Assembly: GCF_002954775.1 (NCBI RefSeq)
Contig: NZ_PJME01000003.1
Span: 1 to 64,000 of the forward strand
DNA: 64,000 bases
Origin: Streptomyces geranii
Lineage (GTDB): Bacteria > Actinomycetota > Actinomycetes > Streptomycetales > Streptomycetaceae
Direction: 5' to 3'
The position numbers were made by a program, and so were the translations under genes. A model generated the notes under the pieces. The model searched no databases. It was not told where the DNA came from and saw nothing but the letters and a program-made list of their open reading frames with translations. Positions 43,402 to 51,539 of this stretch are shown one piece after another. Each line of letters opens with the position of its first letter. Within the stretch, counting starts at the first letter, position 1.

Positions 43402-45858
43402 CTACAGCGGGCCCGTCACCACGCCCACCGTCTTCGGCAGCGACACGCCCGAGCCGTCGCGGCGCGGGTCCATCTCCGGGAGTTCCGCCGGGGTGCCGTT
43501 CTTCTGGGAGGCACGCGCGGGCGTGGGGCCCGCCCAGGCCACGGACAGACAGTCCTCGCCCTTCAGGAACCGCTGGCAGCGGACACCGCCGGTCGCGCGG
43601 CCCTTGCGCGGATACTGGTCGAACGGGGTCAGCTTCGCCGTCGTCTGCACGGAGTCGTCCAGCGTGCCGCGCGAACCCGCGACCGTGAAGACGACCGCGT
43701 CCACCGCCGGGTCCACCGCCGTGAACGAGATCACCTTGGCGCCCTCGGTGAGCTTGATGCCCGCCATACCGCCCGCCGGGCGGCCCTGCGGACGGACGTG
43801 GGAGGCCTGGAAACGCAGCAGTTGGGCGTCGTCCGTGATGAAGACCAGGTCCTCCTCGCCGGTGCGCAGCTCCACGGCGCCGACGATCCGGTCGCCGTCC
43901 TTGAGCGTGATGACCTCCAACTCCTCCTTGTTGGACGGGTAGTCGGGGACCACGCGCTTGACGACGCCCTGTTCGGTGCCGAGCGCGAGACCCGGGGACG
44001 ACTCGTCGAGCGTCGTCAGACAGACCACCGTCTCGCCGTCCTCCAGGGACAGGAACTCCGACAGGGGGGCGCCGCCCGAGAGGTTGGGCGCCGCCATCGT
44101 GTCGGGGAGCTGCGGGAGGTCGATGACGTTGATGCGCAGCAGGCGGCCGGCCGACGTCACCGCGCCCACCTCGCCCCGCGCGGTCGCCGGGACCGCGGAG
44201 ACGATCAGGTCGTGCTTCGTACGCCTGCCGTCCTCGTCCTCCGGGAACGGCTCGCCGTTCGCCGTACGGGCCAGCAGGTCCGTCGAGGACAGCAGCACCC
44301 GGCACGGGTCGTCGGCCACCTGGAGCGGGACCGCGGCGGTGGCCGTGGCACCTGCCGACTCAAGCAGGACCGTACGCCGGTCGGTGCCGAACTTCTTGGC
44401 CACCGCGGCCAGTTCGGTGGAGACCAGCTTGCGCAGCTCCGCGTCCGACTCCAGGATCCGGGTCAGCTCCGCGATCTCCGCGGCCAGCCGGTCCTTCTCG
44501 GACTCCAGCTCGATGCGGTCGAAGCGGGTCAGGCGGCGCAGCGGGGTGTCCAGGATGTACTGCGTCTGGATCTCGGACAGGCCGAAGCGCTCCATCAGGC
44601 GCTCCTTCGCCTGCGAGGAGTTGTCGCTGGAGCGGATCAGCCGGATGACCTCGTCGATGTCCACCAGGGCGGTGAGCAGGCCCTCGACCAGGTGCAGCCG
44701 GGCGAGGCGCTTGGCACGGCGGAACTCCGAGCGGCGGCGAACGACCTCGAAACGGTGGTCGAGATAGACCTCCAGAAGTTCCTTGAGGCCGAGCGTGAGG
44801 GGCTGGCCGTCAACCAGCGCCACGTTGTTGATGCCGAAGGACTCCTCCATCGGCGTCAGCTTGTAGAGCTGCTCCAGGACCGCCTCCGGCACGAAGCCGT
44901 TCTTGATCTCGACGACCAGCCGCAGACCGTGGTTGCGGTCGGTGAGGTCCTTGACGTCGGCGATGCCCTGGAGCTTCTTCGCGCCGACCAGGTCCTTGAT
45001 CTTGGCGATCACCTTCTCCGGGCCGACGGTGAAGGGCAGTTCGGTGACGATCAGGCCCATCCGGCGCGGCGTCACGTTCTCCACCGACACCGTGGCGCGG
45101 ATCTTGAACGTGCCGCGGCCCGTCTCGTACGCGTCCCTGATGCCGGCGAGGCCGACGATCCGGCCGCCGGTGGGCAGGTCGGGGCCCGGGACGTGCCGCA
45201 TCAGGGTGTCGAGGTCCGCGTTCGGATAGCGGATCAGGTGGCGGGCGGCCGAGATGACCTCGCCGAGGTTGTGCGGCGGCATGTTGGTGGCCATACCGAC
45301 GGCGATGCCCGAAGCGCCGTTGACCAGCAGGTTCGGGAAGGCGGCGGGCAGCGCCACCGGTTCCTGCTCCTGGCCGTCGTAGTTGGGCGCGAAGTCGACC
45401 GTGTCCTCTTCGATCGACTCCGTCATCAGGGACGTCGCGTCGGCCATCCGGGCCTCGGTGTACCGCATCGCGGCCGGCGGGTCGTCGTTGCCCAGCGAAC
45501 CGAAGTTGCCGTGGCCGTCGACCAGCGGCACGCGCATGGAGAAGGGCTGGGCGAGCCGCACCAGGGCGTCGTAGATCGACGAGTCGCCGTGGGGGTGGAG
45601 CTTACCCATGACCTCGCCGACGACGCGGGCGCACTTCACATAGCCGCGGTCGGGGCGCAGGCCCATCTCGTTCATCTGGTAGACGATGCGACGGTGCACG
45701 GGCTTGAGGCCGTCACGGGCGTCGGGCAGGGCCCGGGAGTAGATGACCGAGTACGCGTACTCGAGGAAGGAGCCCTGCATCTCGTCGACGACGTCGATGT
45801 CGAGGATCCGCTCCTCGAAGTCATCGGGCGGCGGGGTCTTCGTGCTGCGGCGGGCCAT
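43402..45858 (-). CDS. parC: DNA topoisomerase IV subunit A (GyrA/ParC family)
   Basis: Protein of 818 residues from ATG 45858, preceded by AAGGAG; the open frame continues upstream but is not conserved. Motifs: [41 protein letters not shown] (quinolone-resistance region) and [13 protein letters not shown] with the DNA-cleaving Tyr. The tower and coiled-coil region includes [16 protein letters not shown]. The C-terminal beta-pinwheel is present, and no QRRGGKG GyrA box was found, consistent with ParC rather than GyrA. It pairs with parE at 29622. Confidence 0.92.
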   Translation of the reverse strand: MARRSTKTPPPDDFEERILDIDVVDEMQGSFLEYAYSVIYSRALPDARDGLKPVHRRIVYQMNEMGLRPDRGYVKCARVVGEVMGKLHPHGDSSIYDALVRLAQPFSMRVPLVDGHGNFGSLGNDDPPAAMRYTEARMADATSLMTESIEEDTVDFAPNYDGQEQEPVALPAAFPNLLVNGASGIAVGMATNMPPHNLGEVISAARHLIRYPNADLDTLMRHVPGPDLPTGGRIVGLAGIRDAYETGRGTFKIRATVSVENVTPRRMGLIVTELPFTVGPEKVIAKIKDLVGAKKLQGIADVKDLTDRNHGLRLVVEIKNGFVPEAVLEQLYKLTPMEESFGINNVALVDGQPLTLGLKELLEVYLDHRFEVVRRRSEFRRAKRLARLHLVEGLLTALVDIDEVIRLIRSSDNSSQAKERLMERFGLSEIQTQYILDTPLRRLTRFDRIELESEKDRLAAEIAELTRILESDAELRKLVSTELAAVAKKFGTDRRTVLLESAGATATAAVPLQVADDPCRVLLSSTDLLARTANGEPFPEDEDGRRTKHDLIVSAVPATARGEVGAVTSAGRLLRINVIDLPQLPDTMAAPNLSGGAPLSEFLSLEDGETVVCLTTLDESSPGLALGTEQGVVKRVVPDYPSNKEELEVITLKDGDRIVGAVELRTGEEDLVFITDDAQLLRFQASHVRPQGRPAGGMAGIKLTEGAKVISFTAVDPAVDAVVFTVAGSRGTLDDSVQTTAKLTPFDQYPRKGRATGGVRCQRFLKGEDCLSVAWAGPTPARASQKNGTPAELPEMDPRRDGSGVSLPKTVGVVTGPL

Positions 45859-46136
45859 CGCTGCCGGCTCCTTCTGTTTCTTGCTGAGACGTGAACGGCA
45901 TCTGACGCCGACCATTGTGGACTGCCGCACTGACAACGCGGACCAAGGCCCGTGCCTGCGGCGGTGTTCGACGCTCGACGACGATGCTGAAACGTACCGC
46001 CCCGGCGCCGCGGAATCTCGCTGACGGCGTACCCGCGCCGGGAACTTCGCCAGCACTCCGCACGCTTGCATACAGTGGCAGGACCGGCAGGAAAACAGCG
46101 GTTGCATCAACCGCATCCGCGATCGAAGGGACGTAC

Positions 46137-47486
46137 ATGCCCATGGGTCACACGGCCACAGCCGAGGCAGGCTCCGGCGGCCTGACAGCGACAGAGCACC
46201 GCCTCGCCAACGGGCTGCGCGTGGTGCTCTCCGAGGACCACCTGACCCCGGTCGCGGCGGTGTGCCTCTGGTACGACGTCGGGTCACGCCACGAGGTCAA
46301 GGGCCGTACGGGTCTGGCTCACCTCTTCGAGCACCTGATGTTCCAGGGTTCGGGCCAGGTGAAGGGCAACGGCCACTTCGAACTGGTCCAGGGCGCGGGC
46401 GGCTCGCTCAACGGCACCACGAGCTTCGAGCGCACCAACTACTTCGAGACCATGCCCACCCACCAGTTGGAGCTGGCCCTCTGGCTGGAGGCCGACCGCA
46501 TGGGCTCGCTGCTCGCGGCCCTCGACGACGAGTCCATGGAGAACCAGCGGGACGTCGTCAAGAACGAGCGCCGCCAGCGCTACGACAACGTCCCCTACGG
46601 GACGGCGTTCGAGAAGCTCACCGCCCTCGCCTACCCGGAGGGCCACCCCTACCACCACACGCCGATCGGCTCGATGGCCGACCTGGACGCGGCGACCCTG
46701 GAGGACGCCCGCGCGTTCTTCCGGACGTACTACGCGCCCAACAACGCCGTCCTGTCCGTCGTCGGGGACATCGACCCCGAGGAGACCCTCGCCTGGGTCG
46801 AGAAGTACTTCGGCTCCATCGCGGGCCACGACGGCAAGCCCGAGCCGCGCTCCGGCGCCCTGCCCGACGTCATCGGCGAGCAGCTGCGCGAGGTCGTCGT
46901 CGAAGAGGTCCCCGCGCGCGCGTTGATGGCTGCCTACCGCCTCCCGGAGGACGGCACGCGCGCGTGCGACGCGGCCGACCTGGCGCTCACCGTCCTCGGC
47001 GGCGGCGAGTCCTCCCGCCTCTACAACCGGCTCGTACGGCGCGACCGTACGGCGGTCGCGGCCGGCTTCGGTCTGCTGCGGCTGGCCGGAGCGCCCTCCC
47101 TGGGCTGGCTGGACGTGAAGACCTCCGCGGACGTCGAGGTGCCGGTCATCGAGGCCGCCGTCGACGAGGAACTCGCGCGGTTCGCCGCCGAGGGCCCCAC
47201 GGCCGAGGAGATGGAGCGCGCCCAGGCCCAGTTGGAGCGCGAGTGGCTGGACCGCCTCGGCACGGTCGCGGGCCGCGCCGACGAACTGTGCCGCTTCGCC
47301 GTCCTGTTCGGCGACCCGCAGCTCGCGCTGACCGCCGTCCAGCGCGTCCTTGAGGTGACCGCCGAGGAGGTCCAGCAGGCCGCCAAGGAGCGGCTGCGCC
47401 CCGACAACCGCGCGGTGCTCGTCTACGAGCCCCTGACCGCCGACAACGCCACCGACAGCGACACCGACGAGGAGGCGGCCAAGTGA
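46137..47486 (+). CDS. M16 family zinc metallopeptidase (catalytic subunit)
   Basis: Protein of 449 residues from ATG 46137 (GAAGGG seven bases upstream). The inverted zinc motif HLFEHLMF supplies His62, Glu65 and His66, with the distal metal-binding Glu in ENQRDVVKNERRQRYDN. The C-terminal domain has YRLPEDGT and LGGGESSRLYNRLVR. No signal peptide, so cytoplasmic. The stop overlaps the next gene, which lacks the metal motif, so the two should form a heterodimer like mitochondrial processing peptidase. In Streptomyces such pairs lie beside parC. Confidence 0.92.
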   Translation: MPMGHTATAEAGSGGLTATEHRLANGLRVVLSEDHLTPVAAVCLWYDVGSRHEVKGRTGLAHLFEHLMFQGSGQVKGNGHFELVQGAGGSLNGTTSFERTNYFETMPTHQLELALWLEADRMGSLLAALDDESMENQRDVVKNERRQRYDNVPYGTAFEKLTALAYPEGHPYHHTPIGSMADLDAATLEDARAFFRTYYAPNNAVLSVVGDIDPEETLAWVEKYFGSIAGHDGKPEPRSGALPDVIGEQLREVVVEEVPARALMAAYRLPEDGTRACDAADLALTVLGGGESSRLYNRLVRRDRTAVAAGFGLLRLAGAPSLGWLDVKTSADVEVPVIEAAVDEELARFAAEGPTAEEMERAQAQLEREWLDRLGTVAGRADELCRFAVLFGDPQLALTAVQRVLEVTAEEVQQAAKERLRPDNRAVLVYEPLTADNATDSDTDEEAAK

Positions 47487-48871
47487 CCGAGCTGGCCACG
47501 ATGGAGTTCCACCCCCAGCCCCAGGCGGGCGAGGCCAGGCCCTGGGCCTTCCCGGCCCCCGGCCGCGGCACGCTCGGCAACGGCCTGACCGTCCTGCGCT
47601 GCCACCGCCCCGGCCAGCAGATCGTCGCCGTGGAGGTGCTCGTCGACGCGCCGCTGGACGCAGAGCCGGCCGGTCTCGACGGCGTCGCCACGATCATGGC
47701 CCGCGCCTTCTCCGAGGGCACCGACAAGCACTCCGCCGAGGAGTTCGCCGCCGAGCTGGAGCGCAGCGGCGCCACCCTCGACGCACACGCCGACCACCCC
47801 GGCGTACGCCTCAGCCTCGAAGTCCCCGTCTCGCGGCTTCCCAAGGGGCTCGGTCTGCTGGCCGACGCCCTCAGGGCGCCCGCGTTCGCGGACAGCGAGA
47901 TCGAGCGGCTGGTGCGCAACCGCCTCGACGAGATCCCGCACGAGACGGCCAACCCGGCCCGCCGCTCCGCCAAGCAGCTCTACAAGGAGCTGTTCCCGGA
48001 GACCTCGCGCATCTCCCGGCCGCGCCAGGGCACCGAGGAGACGGTCGCGAAGATCGACTCGGCGGCCGTACGCGCCTTCTACGAGAGGCACGTCCGCCCC
48101 GCCACGGCCACCGCGGTGGTCGTCGGCGACCTCACCGACGTCGACCTGGACGCGCTGCTCGGCGACACCCTGGGGGAGTGGACCGGCTCGACCGCCGAGC
48201 CGCGTCCCGTGCCGCCGGTGGGCGCCGACGACACCGGCCGGGTCGTCATCGTGGACCGCCCGGGCGCCGTGCAGACCCAGTTGCTCATCGGCCGCGTCGG
48301 CGCCGACCGGCACGACCGTGTCTGGGCCGCCCAGGTCCTCGGCACGTACTGCCTCGGCGGCACCCTCACCTCCCGCCTGGACCGCGTCCTGCGCGAGGAG
48401 AAGGGCTACACCTACGGTGTGCGGGCGTTCGGCCAGGTCCTGCGCTCCGCTCCGGACGGCTCGGGCATCTCGCTGCTCGCCATCAGCGGCTCCTTCGACA
48501 CGCCGAACACCGGTCCCGCCCTGGAGGACCTCTGGAAGGTGCTGCGCACCCTCGCCGCAGAGGGGCTCACCGACGCCGAGCGCGATGTCGCGGTGCAGAA
48601 CCTGGTGGGCGTCGCCCCGCTCAAGTACGAGACCGCGGCGGCCGTCGCGAGCACGCTGGCCGACCAGGTCGAGCAGCACCTGCCCGACGACTACCAGGCC
48701 ACGCTCTACCGGCAGCTCGCCGCCACGGGCACCGTGGAGGCCACCGCCGCGGCCGTGAACGCCTTCCCGGTGGACCGCCTGGTGACGGTCCTCGTCGGCG
48801 ACGCGGCGACGATCGAGGAGCCCGTCCGGGCCCTCGGTATCGGTGACGTGACCGTCGTATCCGCCGAGTAA
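47483..48871 (+). CDS. M16 family peptidase, non-catalytic subunit
   Basis: Protein of 462 residues from GTG 47483, overlapping the upstream stop (GTGA). It has the M16 fold (LGNGLTVLRCHRPGQQIVAVE at the N-terminus, GGTLTSRLDRVLREEKGYTYGV near residue 290), but the position of HxxEH reads IMARAFSEGTDKHS and carries no zinc ligands. It resembles the substrate-binding alpha subunit of processing peptidases. Substrate unknown. Confidence 0.88.
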   Translation: MTELATMEFHPQPQAGEARPWAFPAPGRGTLGNGLTVLRCHRPGQQIVAVEVLVDAPLDAEPAGLDGVATIMARAFSEGTDKHSAEEFAAELERSGATLDAHADHPGVRLSLEVPVSRLPKGLGLLADALRAPAFADSEIERLVRNRLDEIPHETANPARRSAKQLYKELFPETSRISRPRQGTEETVAKIDSAAVRAFYERHVRPATATAVVVGDLTDVDLDALLGDTLGEWTGSTAEPRPVPPVGADDTGRVVIVDRPGAVQTQLLIGRVGADRHDRVWAAQVLGTYCLGGTLTSRLDRVLREEKGYTYGVRAFGQVLRSAPDGSGISLLAISGSFDTPNTGPALEDLWKVLRTLAAEGLTDAERDVAVQNLVGVAPLKYETAAAVASTLADQVEQHLPDDYQATLYRQLAATGTVEATAAAVNAFPVDRLVTVLVGDAATIEEPVRALGIGDVTVVSAE

Positions 48872-48891
48872 CGGCACGCGCGTGCACGACA

Positions 48892-48923
48892 GGGGCCCGG
48901 TGACGGAAGCGTCACCGGGCCCC
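48892..48923 (+). terminator. terminator of the M16 operon
   Basis: Hairpin GGGGCCCGGTGACG / CGTCACCGGGCCCC with a loop of four bases, followed by TCTTGT, 20 bases after the stop. Confidence 0.88.
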
Positions 48924-48929
48924 TCTTGT

Positions 48930-48960
48930 CCATATTGATGGGCAAGTTGCCCATATTGAT
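48930..48960. promoter_or_regulatory. palindrome flanked by direct repeats upstream of the M23 gene
   Basis: GGGCAA-G-TTGCCC (48940-48952) is a perfect 13-base palindrome. It is overlapped by two direct copies of CCATATTGAT (48930-48939 and 48951-48960), 21 bases apart. It lies just upstream of a sigma-70-like promoter (TTGACC at 48968-48973, GCTACA at 48992-48997, 18-base spacer), so it is placed like a regulator-binding site. Confidence 0.5.
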
Positions 48961-49089
48961 AGAGAGGTTGACCGTCTGCCCTGTGGCATGCGCTACAAAA
49001 CCCGTGATCGGTTTGTGGATTGAAAGATCTCCCGCTTAGCGTCGGTCCGGCTGTCCGTCATGCAGTGCGCCGCAGCCGCGGCACCGGAC

Positions 49090-49246
49090 AGTCATCGCCG
49101 AGTCCCCGCATGGCGCGAGCCTGGGGAGCCGGGGACCCACACTGTGCAGTCCCTGGGGTGAATCGGACGCCCGCGCGTGCCGCGAGGGGGTCCGTAGGAG
49201 ACCTTCCTGCTCCGAACCCGTCAGCTAACCCGGTAGGCGAGAAGGA
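49090..49246 (+). ncRNA. c-di-AMP (ydaO-yuaA) riboswitch
   Basis: Conserved ydaO blocks occur in the right order and spacing: ATCGCC near 49094, GGAGCCGGGGACCCA at 49126-49140, TGGGGTGAATC near 49155, and the 3' block CCGAACCCGTCAGCTAACCC with GGTAGGCG ending about 49239. This RNA senses cyclic di-AMP and, in actinobacteria, usually turns off cell-wall hydrolase genes. The gene that follows 20 bases later is a secreted M23 endopeptidase, the typical target class. Confidence 0.9.
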
Positions 49247-49266
49247 AGGAAAGGACCAGCCACTAC

Positions 49267-50040
49267 ATGGCGTTCACCCGCGCCACCGGGAAGCACCGTC
49301 GTCCCCGCCGCCCCAGTCTCGTCACCCGTACGACCGTCCGCGCGGCAGGTGTCGCGGCCCTCGCGACCACCGGCGTAGTCGGCACCCTCGCCGCCCCGGC
49401 GCTCGCCGAGGAGTCCGCCGTCGAGCAGACCGGCCTCACCCCCGTCATCTCCATCGGCGAGTCGCTCGCCGAGCAGATCGACGCCCAGGCCGCCGCCCAG
49501 GAGCAGGCCGCCGAGAAGGCCGCCGCCGAGCAGCGGGCCCGGGCCGCCGCGCAGAAGGAGGCGGAGGAGCGGGTCAAGGAGGCGCGCGAGGCCGAGGCCC
49601 GGGCCGCCCGCGAGGCCGAGCGCAAGCGCCTCAACACCTTCGTTGCCCCGATCTCCGGCTCGTACATCTCCACGGGCTACAAGGCGGGCGGCGCCGTCTG
49701 GTCCTCCGGCAGCCACACCGGCGTCGACTTCCACGCCGCGTCCGGCACCAGCGTCCACGCGGTGGGCTCCGGCACCGTCGTCGAGGCCGGCTGGGGCGGC
49801 TCCTACGGCAACAACATCGTGATCAAGATGAACGATGGTACATACACCCAGTACGGTCATCTGTCGTCGATCAACGTGTCCGTCGGCCAGACGGTCACCC
49901 CGGGCCAGCAGATAGGCCTCTCCGGCGCCACCGGCAACGTCACCGGGGCGCACCTCCACTTCGAGGCCCGCATGACCCCGGAGTACGGCTCGGACATCGA
50001 TCCCGTCGCCTACCTCCGCTCGCACGGCGCCAACGTCTGA
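49267..50040 (+). CDS. secreted M23 family cell-wall endopeptidase
   Basis: Protein of 257 residues from ATG 49267. The signal region (residues 1 to about 47: Arg-rich n-region, VAALATTGVVGTLAAPALA) ends at an ALA cleavage site. A long Ala/Glu/Arg coiled coil (about 68-118) precedes the M23 domain. Metal-binding motifs are present: SHTGVDFHAASG (HxxxD) and GAHLHFEAR (HLHF), with YGNNIVIKMNDG and YGHLSSINV between. It should cut peptide cross-links in peptidoglycan outside the membrane. Expression is under the c-di-AMP riboswitch just upstream. Confidence 0.93.
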   Translation: MAFTRATGKHRRPRRPSLVTRTTVRAAGVAALATTGVVGTLAAPALAEESAVEQTGLTPVISIGESLAEQIDAQAAAQEQAAEKAAAEQRARAAAQKEAEERVKEAREAEARAAREAERKRLNTFVAPISGSYISTGYKAGGAVWSSGSHTGVDFHAASGTSVHAVGSGTVVEAGWGGSYGNNIVIKMNDGTYTQYGHLSSINVSVGQTVTPGQQIGLSGATGNVTGAHLHFEARMTPEYGSDIDPVAYLRSHGANV

Positions 50041-50064
50041 CGACCCAGCGCACCACTTGTCGTG

Positions 50065-50090
50065 GCCCCGGCTCCCCGAGCCGGGGCTTT
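50065..50090 (+). terminator. terminator of the M23 gene
   Basis: Hairpin GCCCCGGCTC / GAGCCGGGGC with a 3-base loop followed by TTT, 25 bases after the stop. Confidence 0.88.
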
Positions 50091-50228
50091 CGGCGTTTCG
50101 GAGGGCGGTGTGTCCAAAAAATATCCCCGGATTCTGGCCTGCCGTCGGAAATTCCGGTTCTCTGCAATAGAGTCACTCAACACACGTCAATCGTCGACGT
50201 TTCACGGGGATTAAAGCGGAGGTCGGAC

Positions 50229-50924
50229 ATGCGTATTCCGGCGCACTCGGTATGCACGGCGATCCGGGACGACATCGTCGCCGGTGTCTACGAGCGCGGC
50301 AGCCGGCTCACCGAGGAACTGCTCGCGCGCCGGTACGGCGTCTCGCGCGTCCCCGTCCGCGAGGCCCTGCGCACGCTGGAGGCCGAGGGCTTCGTGGTGA
50401 CCCGGCGGCACGCGGGCGCGTGCGTCGCGGAACCCACCGAGCAGGAGGCCTCCGACCTCCTTGAGATGCGCATGCTCCTGGAACCGCTGGGCGCCTCCCG
50501 GGCCGCCCAGCGGCGCACCGAGGCCCATCTGAAGGTGCTGCGGGGCCTGGTCAGGCTGGGGCAGGAGCGGGCCAGGAGGGGCAACAGCGAGGATCTGCGC
50601 TCCCTGGGCGGCTGGTTCCACGAGACGCTCGCCCAGGCCTCCGGCAGCCACGCCCTGACCTCGACGCTCACCCAGCTCCGGCACAAGATCGCCTGGATGT
50701 ACGCGGTGGAGGCCCCGGCCAACCCCGTCGAGTCCTGGACGGAGCACGGCGCGATCGTGGACGCCGTCGCGCGCGGCGACAGCGAGCGGGCGCGGGCGAT
50801 CACGGCGCTGCACACCGAGCGGGCGGCGGTCGCGCACCGGCTGCGCTTTCCGGGCGCGGGGGACCGGCCGGAGCGTGTGAGGACTTCGCAACATCCCGTA
50901 AACATGACGGGCCTGCGTCATTAA
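50229..50924 (+). CDS. GntR family transcriptional regulator (FadR/FCD type)
   Basis: Protein of 231 residues from ATG 50229 with GGAGG nine bases upstream. Winged helix-turn-helix at residues 1-70 (GSRLTEELLARRYGVSRVPVR, then EALRTLEAEGFVVTRR). FCD effector-binding domain at about 80-210 with EMRMLLEPLGASRAAQRR, a metal-type set (FHETLAQASG, EHGAIVDAVARGD) and helices to the end. Target genes and ligand are unknown; the divergent or adjacent genes give no strong clue. Confidence 0.88.
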   Translation: MRIPAHSVCTAIRDDIVAGVYERGSRLTEELLARRYGVSRVPVREALRTLEAEGFVVTRRHAGACVAEPTEQEASDLLEMRMLLEPLGASRAAQRRTEAHLKVLRGLVRLGQERARRGNSEDLRSLGGWFHETLAQASGSHALTSTLTQLRHKIAWMYAVEAPANPVESWTEHGAIVDAVARGDSERARAITALHTERAAVAHRLRFPGAGDRPERVRTSQHPVNMTGLRH

Positions 50925-50992
50925 CACTGGCACCGTATACAAAGAGTACGGAATTCGCGGGGGACTATTTCTGCTGCCCGTGATCGGGAATT

Positions 50993-51030
50993 GCGAAGGG
51001 CTCCCCCGGAATTCCGGGGGAGCCCTTCGC
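50993..51030. terminator. bidirectional terminator between the GntR and HPr genes
   Basis: Perfect palindrome with 17-base arms (GCGAAGGGCTCCCCCGG and its complement) around AATT. It serves both convergent genes. Confidence 0.9.
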
Positions 51031-51079
51031 GGGTATATGTGGTGCTTTTGAGGTGACGGCTGTCGCCGCCCTCGATTCC

Positions 51080-51361
51080 TCAGACCGTCTCGGGAAGTTC
51101 TTCCAGTCCCTCGGCCACCAGCTTCGCCAGACGGTCGAGCGCGGCGTCCGCGCCCTCCGCGTCGGAGGCGAGGACGATCTCCTCGCCGCCCTGGGCACCC
51201 AGGCCGAGGACCGCAAGCATCGAGGCCGCGTTGACGGGGTTGCCGTCGGCCTTGGCGATCGTCAGAGGGACGCCGGCGGCCGTGGCCGCACGGACGAAGA
51301 TGGAGGCGGGGCGGGCGTGGAGGCCCTCCGCCCAGCCGACGTTGACGCGGCGCTCAGCCAT
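51080..51361 (-). CDS. ptsH: phosphocarrier protein HPr
   Basis: Protein of 93 residues from ATG 51361. The active-site motif EGLHARPAS contains the phosphorylated His15. The regulatory-site region NAASMLAVLGLGAQGG has Ser47 near the usual Ser46. HPr passes phosphate from enzyme I to sugar-specific EIIA proteins of the phosphotransferase system, in the cytoplasm. The other pts genes are not in the window. Confidence 0.96.
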   Translation of the reverse strand: MAERRVNVGWAEGLHARPASIFVRAATAAGVPLTIAKADGNPVNAASMLAVLGLGAQGGEEIVLASDAEGADAALDRLAKLVAEGLEELPETV

Positions 51362-51539
51362 GTGATGCTGCCCTTCACTGTCTCAGGGTTGTCTAGACCA
51401 TTGTTCCATAGCGTGAAGCGTTCCGGGAGACAGGCGGGAGCCCGCCCCGGAACCGCGTTCGGACACCGGCCTGGGCCCGACTTCGGTCCCCACAGACTGC
51501 CTCGCGACGTTGTCGGACGCGAGCCGTACTCTGGGGCGC

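Noticed and set aside
43798..45894. Long plus-strand open frame opposite parC
   Set aside because: Shadow of parC with Gln/Arg/His-rich antisense composition.
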